Shown: positions 13,880-27,900 of the stretch, one piece after another
Layout: each line of letters begins with the position of its first letter
Numbering within the stretch: position 1 is the stretch's first letter
DNA from: Serinus canaria
Lineage: Eukaryota > Chordata > Aves > Passeriformes > Fringillidae
Assembly (NCBI RefSeq): GCF_022539315.1
Contig: NC_066326.1
Location: 13,160,601-13,224,600, forward strand
Reading direction: 5' to 3'
Length of the DNA stretch: 64,000 nucleotides
The notes under the pieces: model-generated
What the model was told of the DNA's origin: nothing
Seen by the model: the letters and a program-made list of their open reading frames with translations, nothing else
Databases searched by the model: none
Translations under genes and position numbers: made by a program

Positions 13880-14150
13880 GAGGGCTTCAGGTGCCTGCCC
13901 ATACAGAGGAACATCATGGCACTTCAGAAGGCTGCAAACATCTGCCCTTCTTGTTCTTCAGCCCAGCCTTTTATCCCCTCCTGTTGATGCATTGCACCTG
14001 TGTGCCCTCTGCTCCCTTGGGTGGTTGGTCAGTGCCCCTGGGCACTCCATGGCTCCTTACCTTCAATGCTGCTCACCTGCTGCTCACAGCTGTGCCCACT
14101 GGGGATGATGAGGTTCAGCCACAGCCCCACTCCCAATCACCATAAACTGT
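13880..14150 (-). mobile_element. Possible LTR-like fragment, minus orientation
   Basis: This GC-rich, CpG-poor block has abrupt AT-rich flanks. Read on the minus strand it has a CCAC-rich, promoter-like upstream part followed by GATAAAA (13969-13975) in a GGGGATAAAAGGCTGGGCTG context, which resembles the TATA region of avian LTRs. No end repeats or target-site duplication were identified, so a chance GC-rich block remains possible. Confidence 0.3.
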
Positions 14151-17100
14151 GTAGTTAAAACTTGATGGTGAAGTCTGTGCTCTGCTTTCCAAAGCCAGCC
14201 AAGCACAGTAGAAATCAGTTCAAAATGTAAGATAAGACTGCACACAAGGAACCAGCAACCTGTCATTTCATTTCCAGACTGGACTTGTACTACACAGCAG
14301 TGCTCAAAGTCATGTTTAAGATTTTCACCCTGCACAGTGGCTCTCCAGTCCATTGACATTTATGACTGTTACAACTTCTGTGTGCACCCTTGGCTCCAAA
14401 ACTTGAAGGAACTAGAAAGGGTTCAAGGACTTTGCTATTTAGGCATTTTTTTCATAAACCTTACAGATGGAAGATAAAAGATAATGCTCTTATGTGGAAA
14501 GATCTAATATAAGAAGGATGCTATATTCATGTGTTCTTTCACAGCTGGTCCTGGCTCCTCCTTTATTTTGTTTTATGACTGCAGTTAGTTCTAGAGTTCA
14601 AAGTCTGTCTCTTACAAAGGATGTAATCCACAAGAAATTAGAGCCACATCAATTTACAGCAAAAGCAGACTAAGGTGCAAAACTTCTTGTGCATAAAGCT
14701 TTCTCTACACTTGTATAAGATAAGGTACCACTTCAAAAGAGAAGTATCAACAGAATGCCTTAAGAGCCTTGCTCTCTACGAAGTGCAGTGACTTCAGGAG
14801 TGCTCACCTGAGCTAACAGGTGAAGGAGATGGCAAATCTCCACCTTCAGTTAATTTGAAGTCACCCAATCATGTTTCCAGCTTGTTCTGATGTAGGAGGA
14901 CAAATGGCAGAACCTGCACATGTATTCCTGCAGATATTTTTAAATTCTTGAGAGGACCTGCCTGGGCTGCATCCCTGAGTGTTTCCACCTGGGGGGCAAG
15001 GGAAGCATCACCCTCTTACAGGCCACAGCAAAGAAAGGCTGGAGGAGTTTATACACTAACATGATCTTATAATGGACATTCTGCCTTATTTATTGCTCAG
15101 TTTAATTTTCCCCTTTAGTATGCATCCCTCTCGATGATCGTGGAGGTGTCTAAATGAAAAGCAAAACTCATCTGAAAAAAAAATCTGGAACAAAAGTGTT
15201 GGGTCTGAAAAAACATGCAAGAAAACAGATGTAAAAAAACCCAGTGAAAGTATTTCTGTATAGGTGACAAGCAATTTTACTTCTATTAATTAAAATAATG
15301 CTTTAATTAAATAATGGTGAGATGCAGACATAGTCATCCCCTTCAATAGTTTTTTTTAAAAAAAGCTTTATCAGTGTTAACAACAGAAAATCAAATCAAA
15401 TATGAATATTAACATCTTAATGTGCATGCAAAGTAATTTATTAATAGATTAAAATTTTAAAAAGCTGTTCTAATTAGATGCAGCAGCAAGGCCTCTGATG
15501 TGCAAGCAGTGCATTTGCCTTAGTGTATTAACTTCTATTAATGTTATTTTAATTCTTGCTTTGAACCAGAGATTATGAGCATCAGTTCTGCAGAGAGTTT
15601 GCTTTCAGGAATATGCAAATGGTAATCACCAAGGAAGCTTTTCCAGCAAAATACCACAGTACAAGACATGCACCCTCTCCCTTTTTATTCAAGGCATCTT
15701 TGTAGGATTAAAGATCAGGAAATTTCTCCAAACAACCTTCACCTCTCTGAGGCCATGTTCAAGGGACAGCTCAGAGAATACAGGGCCATTTCAGAAAGGG
15801 GAAATAAAGAACTTGGATGCTTCAGAAACTTGCTAAAGGAGGGTGGCAGGATGAAAAACCCGACCAGTAGAGTACCCCACCTGTTCCAGCTAGCAAGCAG
15901 AACACCTAAAACACCCACAGAGAGATGGGACCTGGCACAAAGGAAGCAAAAGCCTCCTGCCTGTAAGATCTTACTCAGTTGTTGATAACTCCTAACACCA
16001 AGGGATTTGTTTAATGTTTTGTGACTTTGGAGAGCTTTTCAGCATTTTTCAAAAATTTATTTTGGGATAAAAGGATTTTTAAAAGTCATAAAGCATCTCT
16101 TTGACTTGAAAAAATAAATAAAGAAATTTTAAAAACCCCATGCAGTAGAAAGAGGAAAAAAAAGTCCCAAATAATAGAAATCCTACTTCAGAGAAATTAT
16201 AGTAGCAGAGTTATATACTAATACTTGATGATTTAGAAGTATTTCAAAGCCCAAACTCAATTTACAAATTTAATGGAACATTTCTGCATTTCAGAGCTGC
16301 CCAGTCTACACATATCTCAAGGATTCTGTGTGTTTTCATCAGGGAGCACGTATTAGGAGATAGTGAGGAAATGTCATATTTTCTCTATCCTAGAAGAAGT
16401 AGAAGCAAACAAATTTAGCTTTTTAGCAAGCAAATACAAATTATTGAACTGTAAGCAGAGCAAATAATTTAGTTATCATGGGATTTAAGCAGGGAAAGGG
16501 AGAAATATTTTTAGGTTGCCAATATTTCAAATTAGTCATAATCTGATCTTAGCTTAATTGCAATTACTGCTTTTCCTAATACTAATTTTCCTGCCAGCTG
16601 GAAATTAAAATTGACTGAAGCTGCTGTGGTATTTTAGATGTCTGAAGTACACCATAACGTGAAGAACATCCCAAATATATATTTAAAAGAGCTCTGAACA
16701 CAGAAATTTCTCCATATCCGGTGTGATTAACCCAATACCCCCAAACCATGTTCAGAATGTGTGTTACAAGGGAAGGAAGACTGACTTCCTGAGCTCCTGA
16801 AGATGAGTGGGATGGTTTTCCTGCCAGCAGGCACTTTAAATAGGATATACAAAAGCACAGTGCTGCTGTGAAAACCTTTGCATGCATTTCCAAACATTCT
16901 TACAGGGAGAGTTTTGTTAGACATCCCCTTTCTAACTTGGAATAAATACTCCTAATAAAAACCCACTTAAACCAATGCATATTTAAAACAACTAAAATAT
17001 TAAGACTAACATTTCATAACAGAGATTAGCATGGTATAAACCTCTTTCCAAAGGTCTCATTGTACAAATCCTGCTGATTTAAATGGAAATACTATCTTTG

Positions 17101-20100
17101 ACCTGAGCAACAATTTGGCTTGTACAATCAGTATGCACTCCAGTGAGCAAGAAAATTTAGTGTAGCATTTACTACTAATGTTCAGCATAGTTTGAGGCAT
17201 GGTATCAAACAGATACAGCCCAGAAAATTCAGGTTTGAGTGTTCATAGCCCAACATCTGAGAGCTCCATGCTTGCACACTCACAGTTGTTCTTGAATGCT
17301 CCTGGGTGTTTCTAGGGATTTATCTCCTGTGAGGAATACAGGTGACTGTACCTGGTCCACACTATACCTGGTTTAGATCACAGACTTTCAATTGAAAACA
17401 GGACAGAAACGGGTCACAACAGCAAATAATCCAAATTCTGTGAGTCTCTCTCCCACAATCACTTTCATGTATTCCTGCAAACACTTGCAGCTTTGAATTA
17501 TCTTACTCTACCATTTCTTAGGTACTTCACTAGACAATTCTCAAACAGTCCTTCTAATATATCTGGAAATACATCTCCTGGTAACAAAAAAATGAAGCAT
17601 TCTGTCTTTACTTTCAGGTCTTACAGCACAAACCATCTTAATGCAACAACCACATGGAACATCTGCTTAAGTCAAACATGAACATTATTAACTTTACCAG
17701 GAGACAGTTTTTCTCTTCAAAACCATAGACTGCCATGAGTAAAAACATATTAAAGATAAGGGGCATCCATCACACCTTAGACTCCCAAAGTATTCTGAAT
17801 TATTTGTGCATTTTTGGGTGGTATCACACCTAATAAAGCCTCCATAGCCTTAGATGGGTTTAAGCTGCTGATGGAATGGTAGCTAAAGAGACCTTGATTT
17901 TCTCTGAGAGTCACAAGCATGTGGCAAAACCCTTGAAACATAAAAAGTGTAGAGTTAAAACTGTAAAATCTCCAGAGGTCAAATTTATTCTTGCCACTTC
18001 ACACCTGAGAAAGCACAATATGTTCATCTCTGATGCAAAACCAGGGATTCTAGGAGACAGATCAGCTGAGCCAGATCTGTGCTGACTGTAAGATACAATG
18101 TGTGACAGAGAAAAGGATAAAAAGGAGAAATGCTTTGATTTGAAATACTTTTTGGGACTGTAAAATTGAAAAGCTGTACTCAAAATTATGGTCTTTCTCT
18201 AAGGCACCAGCCCATAATTTTTTAGAAGAAATGCATTTCTCAGTCAGAATTGGAGTCAACAAATGGCAATACTTTGGTGAAAGCCAGAAAAGATGTAAAC
18301 CAAAGGAGCTGATGCAATATTGATTTTATGAACTTTCTTTGAACCTTCCTTTCTACTTTGAAACTGAAAGAACTGAAAAAAAAAAGAATAACTGAGTTTA
18401 CAGAGAAACTTGATAACCATCACAGCTGATGAAACCAGCAGCACCAATTCCATCCATTTCCCATGGGCCAGCACAGTAGCACTCAGTGGATAAAAACACC
18501 TGGATGTAAGAAAAAGCAGACTGGAGTGATGCTATAGTGCAGAAAGTAGCTTGGATACCAGCAATCGAAATTGCTGTTATGACACACAAACTGCAGAAGT
18601 ATTTTTCCTTCCCTCCATTTCACAGATGCTGGCAAGGTGGTGAAATTTTATAGTGAGTCCCATCACAAGACAGACAAAATAAAAGCCACAGATAAATATC
18701 TGTCAAGACTGCAGTTGAAAGGTATAATCTTTTAACTTGTCAGTCTTCATGTATGGAAAGAAAAGGAAAAACGGATGGAACAGGAAAAGCATACAAATAG
18801 CCTAGGATTTGTACATTAGATTCCTAATCTTAAAGTATAAGAAAGTTGCCTGAAGCTTTTCAATGCTTGTTTCAATTGGGAAAATTTGTATGCTGCTACC
18901 AAGAAGGAACTTCAGCACTTAATTTTCCTCTGTCCTGCAAAATAAATACTTTGCTTTGCAATAAATTTGAATAAATATGAATACTGATATGATTGCTGGA
19001 GGTCTTTGGGGAGAAGAAAAACAAACAACAAACCAACAGACTTTTAGCCAAAAAAAGAAAAAGAAAAGAATAATGGCCTGAATTAGAAAAGACTTTCCAA
19101 ACAGACACAGTGTGAGGAGAGACAGGGAGAAATATCAATGTGCAATTGTGCCAGGTAGGAACAAGATTCCAGCAGAAGCAGCAGGAAGAGAAGAATCCCA
19201 GGCATTGGGGAGTTCAGGGTGGAATAGGATGGAAGGGCAAGAACTGAGCTCAGGGTAGAGGTGAGGAAGGCAAAGCAAAGTTTGCAGCCAGTGGTGGGAA
19301 GGAGTGAGATCTCCAGCACCAACACTGGTGCAGCCCCTCACTCCACCTGTAACACCAAGTGTGCCACCTCCAGTGTCTTCTTGGAACACCAGCTGCTCTT
19401 TCACAGAGGAGATTCCTGACTTCACCCTCTGCCCCAGGAGTCTTGCCACATGCAAGAGGAGGATTACAGCCCTTGCTGTTGTACATTCATTCACATCTAC
19501 CTTCACTCTCAACTAAAAAAAAGAAAAACCTTGGAAATTTTTGGTTTCTTCTGTCTGGGAATTTGGCATTTCCTGTCTGAACTGTAAATATAAACCTAAC
19601 CTCCTCATTTCTCAGATGTTATTGTGGAGAGATGTCCTCTACCTGGCACCTCAATCTCATTGAAATATACTTCTTCCTTCACCTTAATTATTAAAAGTCT
19701 TTAAAACAGAAGTGAGTCCCTACTGACCTGTGTTCATTAAAAAAACTCTTGGTACTTCCCACAAGCCTGTGACTGTGTCTGTATTCTCAACAGGTTTGCA
19801 CTCAGGCAATTGCATTCTCACATTGCAACATAACCCCTGTAAAAGATCAACTGGAAAAAATAACTTTTAGTCTTTCCAAATAAAAAAATCCTTGTTGTGC
19901 CATGTTGCTAATAGAGACTGGGTAGCTGCATTCCTGAGAAGGATGAGACACCCCTAAACATGCAGCCTGTGCATGCACCTGTACTTCACAGTAAAAATGT
20001 GTACTGCAGGTGAAGGGAGAACTGCCACTGCAAATTGAAATCAGATTATTTGCTGATTTATGCCTACAGAAACAACAGCATTTCAGAACTCAGCAAGATC

Positions 20101-22175
20101 CAAGGCAGAGCAATGACTGTGTGCACCTACAGACACTTGAATTATTCTGTGTGCAAACCCTGAAGATCAGGAGCACTGAGCCATGCAGGGACCTGGGTGA
20201 CATCTCCTCAGTGGCACGTGGTGGCTCTGTTTGGGATGCCAGCAAGCCACAGGCACACACCACATTGCAGGACTGACACTCTGCTGGACAGGAAGGAAGA
20301 GGGAATGAAATAGAAGGGGGAAAATAGAAAGCTAACAAATTCAAACAACTCCAAACTCCCATCTGACAGAATACTCTATTTTCAATTCTGTTGTTTGATG
20401 CAGTGTAAAAGCACAAACTAAGCCAGGAGAAAGTACTTCATCTTGCCAAAGGAATCAGACCAAACCATCTTATCAAGCAGGGAAATACACAAATGAGAGA
20501 AATGTGCTTTAAAATGGAGATGCTGGGAGGTACTGTTAAATACTGAGCTGTGGAAAGCCAAAGTGGGGAACTGCCCTGTGAAGGGCCCTGGGAAAAGCCT
20601 TCAAGGATTCTTGGTGTATATCCAAGCTCTGTGCTGCAAGGACTTCATTATCAAGTGAATAGTCTAACAATAATGTCAGACCCAAGAACTGAAGATTTTA
20701 GAACAGGTGGAAAGATCACCTGCTCACATTCTGCCAAAGGCCACACAGGAGGCTCAGTGCACCCACCAGCAAATCTGAGATGACACAGTCTGCTTTTCTT
20801 CCATATGTTCCCAAAGCAGAGTGATCCTGGTCTATCTGTCCATTTACACCTAGCATGCAGCATATTTTGCCAATTTTTCCTCTTTCAAGGCAGAACATTC
20901 TCAGAAATTTAATAAATAATGTTACCAAGGGAGACTTTAATGATAACACCACTTCAGTGGCTGTTGGAGCTGATGAAATCAATTCCTGTGCAATACCCAA
21001 CCAACCCATCTCCAAACCAGCTGCAGGAATCAGTTAAGGCAGCTTTTGATGCAAGAGCACACAGACTTGGTGGCAGGGCAGGTTGAGTCTTGGCAGCAGG
21101 GCTAACAAATGCGATTATAATGATAAAAGCTCACAAATGGCTTCATCCTGCACTGTCACTCACGGCACAACCTGCTATCCCTCACTCCTGCTGCACACAA
21201 TGACCTTTGTCATGCTTGAGGAAACAGCTTCCCACTGTGATTTGACTCTTACTGAGTGGCCAGATGGGGCAGTTTTGCTTCATTATTTGTGTCTGTGAAG
21301 TGGAAATGCCAACAGAAAGATTCATTACTGTCAAGATCATCTCTGCAAAGCTCCCTTGATTTATTAGGGCATAAACTGCTGTACTGGCTGTAATGAGACA
21401 TAAATGCTCTGTAAAGCCTGTGAACTCAAGAAGGAAATACACTGCCATCAAGAGGCTCAGGGCCTAATTTATTAACAGCTTCTGTCATACAAGCAGCACT
21501 GACTGTGGCAGTTAGGGGAAAAAATGCAAGAGATTTGCCAGTGACATGTTTACATAAAAGAATCTCTTCTGTTTTTTCCTGAAATTTGCTCAGTGCTGAC
21601 AGGTGAAATGCAGTGGAATTGATAAATATGATAAAATATCAGCATCTCTCAGATTCTATTTCATGCTGAGATTATGATCCAGACTTATAAATCAAAGGAT
21701 AAGGAAGCTTAAGACTCAAGTTATCTTGAAGGGAGACAATTCCCTGTCCAGCTTCTGGGTGTTCTAGATTTTTTTAAGCCCTACATTTTGAGAGGCAGTC
21801 AGATTCTCTTCTATTTTTATTTGTATCATAGGATCTTGCCTACTTTTGTGATTAGCACAGTACAACACTCCTAAAATATTGCAACTGTTTCTGACAACAA
21901 AAAGTGTCAAAGAAACACTAGAACAGCTTGTTTGTGTCTGCCATGAAGTGCAGGCATTATTTGAACAGAATACATCAGCTACTTAATCCACACTGAGAGC
22001 ACGCACAGAGCACTTCAGCAATACAGGAATAATTTAATATCCCATTGACACAGGGCTTCTAATGGGGGATCAGGAGTTGGAGAGGCTCTCACAGTCCAGC
22101 CCTTAGGATTCTGTGTTTCTGTCAGTTACAGATTCATCAGATAGTTAAAGCACTGGAGCAAACAACAGCCAAAAC

Positions 22176-22256
22176 AAAAAAAAAAAAAAAAAAAAGGTAG
22201 TAACAACAATAACAAACCCCAAAATAACACAAACCAAAATAACAAAAACATGGCAC
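22176..22256. repeat. 20-base A run followed by A-rich (AAC/AAT) sequence
   Basis: There are twenty A residues at 22176-22195, then AACAAC, AATAAC and CAAAATAAC words to about 22250. It looks like a simple repeat or a decayed retroelement tail. I saw no body of an element upstream. Confidence 0.85.
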
Positions 22257-24679
22257 AACTTAAAACTGGATCCAAATCTGCACCCATGGTAAAGACTCTT
22301 CTGCATGTTCATGAAGAAGGTAACATGTTATGTTTACACTCAGTCAAGACATTAGAGAATAAAGGAAAACATCCAGCTATGAAATTACACTGTTGAACAA
22401 AAGTTCCTTCCAAAATCTTATGATTTTTCGTGTCCCTCTTCCAAAACTCAGAGACAAACATGCACAATGTAGACTAATTCTCAAAAGTCTCTTTTCAGAA
22501 TGCCATTTCAGAAAATTTTTTTGCAAGAACCTATGCCACAAAAGAAACTTCTCTAGTGGGAAATGGATCACAATCTGAGCAGTCCTACACAGAAAATTAA
22601 ACCCACATAGAACTTCTTACTATTAGATCAGCAAAATTAATGGAGAAAAATGGAGGAAAATATCTGCATATGATGGCATGATAATCTTGCCCATGCTTCT
22701 TATTTCATAGTCCAGCCTCACTCAGAGGGCAGCTACACTTTGTACTGGCACAGCTCCTGTGACCAGCTCTGGGTCATGTAGATACTGCAGTGCTGTTAAC
22801 ACTTGATTAAACATTAATGTGGCAGTGAACACCAGGCTCTTTTGCCACTCAACAACCCATTGATAAGTCACTTTGGAGAAAGGAGGAAAATACACCTCTT
22901 TTGTTGAGCCAGTATCTTTTGGAAAGACTAGATCTGTAAATTAGCAGAAAAAGTTTATTGGTATTTTTGTGTTTATAAAACATAAAGTTCATTACAGGTA
23001 TTTGTAAAATACCTGTGTGGCTTCCTTTACATGAACATTCCCTTATGGCTTTCAGTGTTCCAACATTTAAAAAGCAGCACAATAAAGCATAACTAAACCA
23101 GGTGTTTACTCATCTAATTCTCACTAAATGATGGACAGTTTTCTAATCAATTATGAAGTTTTGAAAATGCATCCAATATGGCAACAGTGCAACCCTTAGA
23201 GCTGAGCTCAAGTTCAGCTATTTTCCCCTCCTCAGCAAAAGCAGCTGTGGTTATTTATACAACAGGAGCACTTTTGTGCTGAATTCCTCTCCTTTTCCTG
23301 ACAGTCCCTGTGGTCTACAATGTGCACAGATCCTGTCCATCCCTGCTAACCTGTTTTCCTTACAGATAATTCTTAGAGGTGATGGAAGAGAATCTCTGGA
23401 GGGGCACATCTGAAAGTGGCTCTGGTGCAGAGTGGCACAACTTTACCAGAGTGCCCTCACTGGATTCAGGAGCCTGCTGGAGGGATTCAGGAAAGGAATT
23501 TCCTAATGCCCTTAAAGGTTCAATTTTTGTCAGCCTAGAAGTATGTTCTGACTGGTTGCCAATGATTAATGACTGTCATCTGCTTGCCTGGGAGAAGAGA
23601 CCATTTTGAGCTACTTTTGTGAGGGCTGTGAAGGGGCAGGGGGATGAAAAACATTCCATAGACCCCTGCTGCTCTGTGCCCAAAAATGGCCTGACCTCAG
23701 TCTAGCCATGTCTGCTCACTGGGGGAAGGTATGTGAGGATTTCATAATGAACCAAACTATGATTTTGAAAATTGTATTTATTATTACCTATTGCCAATGC
23801 AAGCAGAGCACAGTCAAAGACTTCATTATGATATTCACCTTTGCATACAACTGATTATTGTATATAACACTGTTAAAATCATAGGGAAGCACCCACCAAT
23901 TATATTGATGGTTCAATGGCTTATTAATTATTGCTTGCTGCACACAAATTCAGAGCCAAGTGCATTTTTCTGTCTGAAATGGCACAAATATGACGTACCA
24001 CAAAGGCATCCTCAGATGTCTGGCTCATCTCTAGTTTCCATACATGGCCTTTTAAGGAGAATTTAGGTCAGCCAAAATAAAACAGTTTGTTTCAAAATGG
24101 GGTGCCATATGTCAAAATGTACTTAGCCAGATTTTATTTTAGCCAAAAAATCAGTATTATCAGATATGGTGCTAAAAGCTCTGTACTCACAGTTTTCTCA
24201 TGCTGCTTGTGTACACACTTGAATATTTTCTAAAAATTGGGGTTTGGTTGCTTAAATGTATCAAAATCTTTTTTACAAGTTATTGCCATAGTTATTAGAA
24301 TTATGCTTATATAATTTTTGTTTAAATAATTTGTAAGCTGAGTTTCGATTATGGACTGAGTTCCGTCACGCTTTTCAAAAACATTCTGAACAGTTCCATT
24401 GGCTTTGTAAATACTGGGAGACTACTCTTCATGGAATCAGTGCTAAGTCCCAGAATAGAACATGACTCCCATTTTGACAGGATTGTACTGAATAACACAC
24501 AAGACAGTGCTAGAAACTACCTCCAGCAAAGAAAATGAAAACTCACTTCACAAGGCAGCTAACAGTATCTTTTGTCTGGGCAAATATTGCCCCCTGTGTG
24601 AGAGACAAAGAGAAAACCACTATTGATCTCTACTTAGAGGCATTTTCCAGAGGAATCCTTGCGGGAGAGCTGAACAGAG

Positions 24680-24960
24680 AGTATTGATGAATGGATCCAG
24701 CCTGGGGCAGTGAGTGCTGCCAGAGCTCCCAGGACAGCACAGCCCAGGGCAGGATCTGCTGGTACAGCAAGGCACACCCAGCTCAGGTACTGTCCCAGAA
24801 AAGGGCCCAGCAGAGACAGAAACACTGTACTGAGAGCACTCTGAATGCCTCTGGGGAGCAGAACCCACCCAAGCTGCGAGGAGACAATTTGGGAGACAAT
24901 TTGATATCCTGGTGATTCCCTGCCTGAATGACGAGGTGTGACCCTGCTGATCCACAGCAC
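24680..24960. other. GC-rich, CpG-poor intronic block with a 12-base tandem duplication
   Basis: The composition is like the other GC-rich blocks. It includes a near-perfect tandem pair, GAGACAATTTGG at 24881-24892 and GAGACAATTTGA at 24893-24904. The overlapping minus frames of 111 and 147 codons look like chance. Confidence 0.45.
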
Positions 24961-27900
24961 AGGGACAGAGGCAGTGGGACAGCGAGGAGAAAAGAACCTG
25001 GTCTCAGTAAAAGCCCAGAATAATTTCTGAAAGGTGGGCTGTTTATACAACACCAACCATTCTACACTGGAAAACAATGGGAATCTCAGGCTAACTGTAT
25101 TCCCTAGACAGATTCTGTGGTTCCCACTCAGAATTGCCAGCAGTATAACTGCAAAAAGGTTTCACTGGTGGTGCTGCCACAAACTGGGGACTGATGAGGG
25201 GCTGTTTTTCAATTGCAAGTGACAAGAAATGGATGGACAGAAAGACAGTCTAACCAGAGTCACTTTTGCACACAGGATGAAATTCATTTTCCATGAATTT
25301 TTGTGCCTATAAAACTTGGTAGCATGAATATTTTATGAAAACTCACTCACCCCCTAACGTGATGCAAACCTAGCCAAAGCAAATGTTTACAGTTTTCACC
25401 CATCCCTACCACAGATGTTTCAGTATTTGGACAAAACTTGCATTTTATGAAAGATTCAACCATTTCTTACTCAAAAGATGAGCAAATTGCACTCTCAGAG
25501 ATTAAGTTAATAGAATAGACAAAATGCCAAGGATTTTTTTTTTTTTTAGCAATAGTTAGATTTAGACTGAAATATGATTCATTGAAAGGCCAGTATTGTT
25601 CTATCTTTTGCTTTTTATTCTTAGGAAATCTCCTTTGTGGTTGTACTACTACCCTGTATTATTAAACCAGCTAAAAAGCACAGAAATAGACAATACCTAA
25701 TGCTACCTTAGACATTATTAAAACCCCAAAGAATTCTTTTTCATCAGAGGCTGAAATACTGAATAATTAGATTTAAAACTCTTGGAAAAATTACTTTTTT
25801 TTACAACACAATCATATTTTATTCTTGCCAAGAGGATTGCCCAGCTTGCCTAGAATATTTGTCTGTTGTCTCCATTCATGCAAACTTCCAAATTTTCCTT
25901 TGGGCATCATGACAACAGAGAGTAGTCATCTTTCTAAGGGTGTCTGTGGCATTTTTCCTCACACAAGGATAATTTGTTCCTGCTTTTTTTTAAAATAGGT
26001 GATGTGAACATGAAAATGAAACCAGAAGTTGCTGAATATTTCCAGATCTCCTTAGCATGAGAGCTAAGGAGCTTGACTGTACAATTTGAGAAGGAAACAT
26101 TTTTCCAGGAAAACAAACCCTTAAGTGGATTCTGTCTTCAATTGTCCAGACTTTGTAGGTGTTCTATTTTATGAACCTCCATATAATACCCATTTTAAAA
26201 TGTTTTATAAATATTTATAGCTGCTCCTGTTTTCATAGTAACACGCTGTACAGCAGTCATTGGCATATTCACTTTACTGCTACAATGGATTTTAAAGCCT
26301 TCTTCAATAACAAGTCCTGGATGATTAAAAATCCTTCATGTTTTCTCAAGATACGTCTAATGATGTAAGATGGCAGAATAAAGACTTCTGTCTTCTGACA
26401 ATGCCCTGAACTCAGCTTCAAGATCCAGCAAAAAGCTCTCAAGAACTTGTAAGAGGAAATCTCTGTGACTGAACTGAAATCTTAAGAGAAGTCAGTGCAC
26501 AAATGGTACTTCACAGAAGGAGAATGTATTTATTCAGATGTGCAAATCCCATTCTGTCAGTTCTGCACAGAGACAATTATGGTAAGGGTGGTAGGGAGCA
26601 TCATGGGATGATGGAATTTAGAACCTCCTAGAAAAGAATAGGTTTTTATCAGTTTTGCAGCAGATGTCTGCACATGGGAAAAGAAGACAAAAGTTAAGTC
26701 TACATAGGCTACCATGTTTTGCAGAAGTCTCAGAATGGAGTTAATGCTGTTATGCCAGTTTAGAAAAAGTAGGTATAAATCCTGTGAGATAAACAAACAG
26801 TGCTCCTTAAATGGATATTCTGTAAAATGCCTAACCACTAACAAAGTTAAAGATTCAACCACTCAGAAAGAATCAGCAGACCCACAACAGAGTTCTAAAG
26901 ATGGGATTGTTTGGATAACTTGTTTAGCTCCTAATTCAGTAAAGCGCTTTAATGTATGCCTGAATCCCCTGCTTTGGTTAGCAGGGATGTAATAACTCAC
27001 ATATGTAAGCATTTCACTGAAATGAATACTGAACTAGACATCCATGAGCCCCTGCATGGAATGGATCTCTCCTACTGCCTTGATATATGTGCATGCATTG
27101 AGGGATTGTTCCACAGCCAGACACCACGAAGGATAACAGAGGTACTCTGGGAAAATGGTATATATGAATAATAATTTCATATAAACAACGTCTGTTGTAC
27201 TTCCAAACCAGCAGAATTTGGCCTCTCAGAGTAAAATGAGCAAGAAATACCATTTGCTGTATGTAATGGGATGCCAGCAAGAGAATACTATACCAAACAT
27301 TTAACTTCCTCTCTTTGTAACATTCCCTTTCCAAACATCTCCTGAGATTTGATATTTAAACATGCAATTTACCAACCTTCTCAGCTTAATGTAAATATCC
27401 AACAGAAGTTAAAGTTTCCCTCTGTAATGAAACAACACACTATGGCTTATTTGAATACAGTGAGAGTTACAGAAAATAGGGGTGTATGAAGATTTCATTT
27501 AGGGAAAAATGATACAGGAGCGAACTAAGAATGGATCACACAAACAAGGTAGAAATATAATTCAGAACTCAGAAGAAAAGATCTGAAAACAGTTATTTTT
27601 TGATGTGGTTTCCAGGGTACTTACCAGCTGCTTACAGGCTGTTGGAATTGCTGTACCTCACCAGAACTAGCAAGGAATCTGACCTGTTGGTCAGGAGAAG
27701 ATGCAATAATCTATTTTCCTCTTCAAGCCTCATGACTGCACTGTCTCCTCTACTCACACTCCTGCATCAAACTGAGGCCATTCCTCTTAAGCATCAAAAT
27801 ATCTTTAATCCTATTAAAGTGCTTGTCCACTACACAATTCTGGTTTTGACTCAAGCTTAATCTTACATTAAAAAAAAAAAAAAAGGGGGTTATGACAGGA

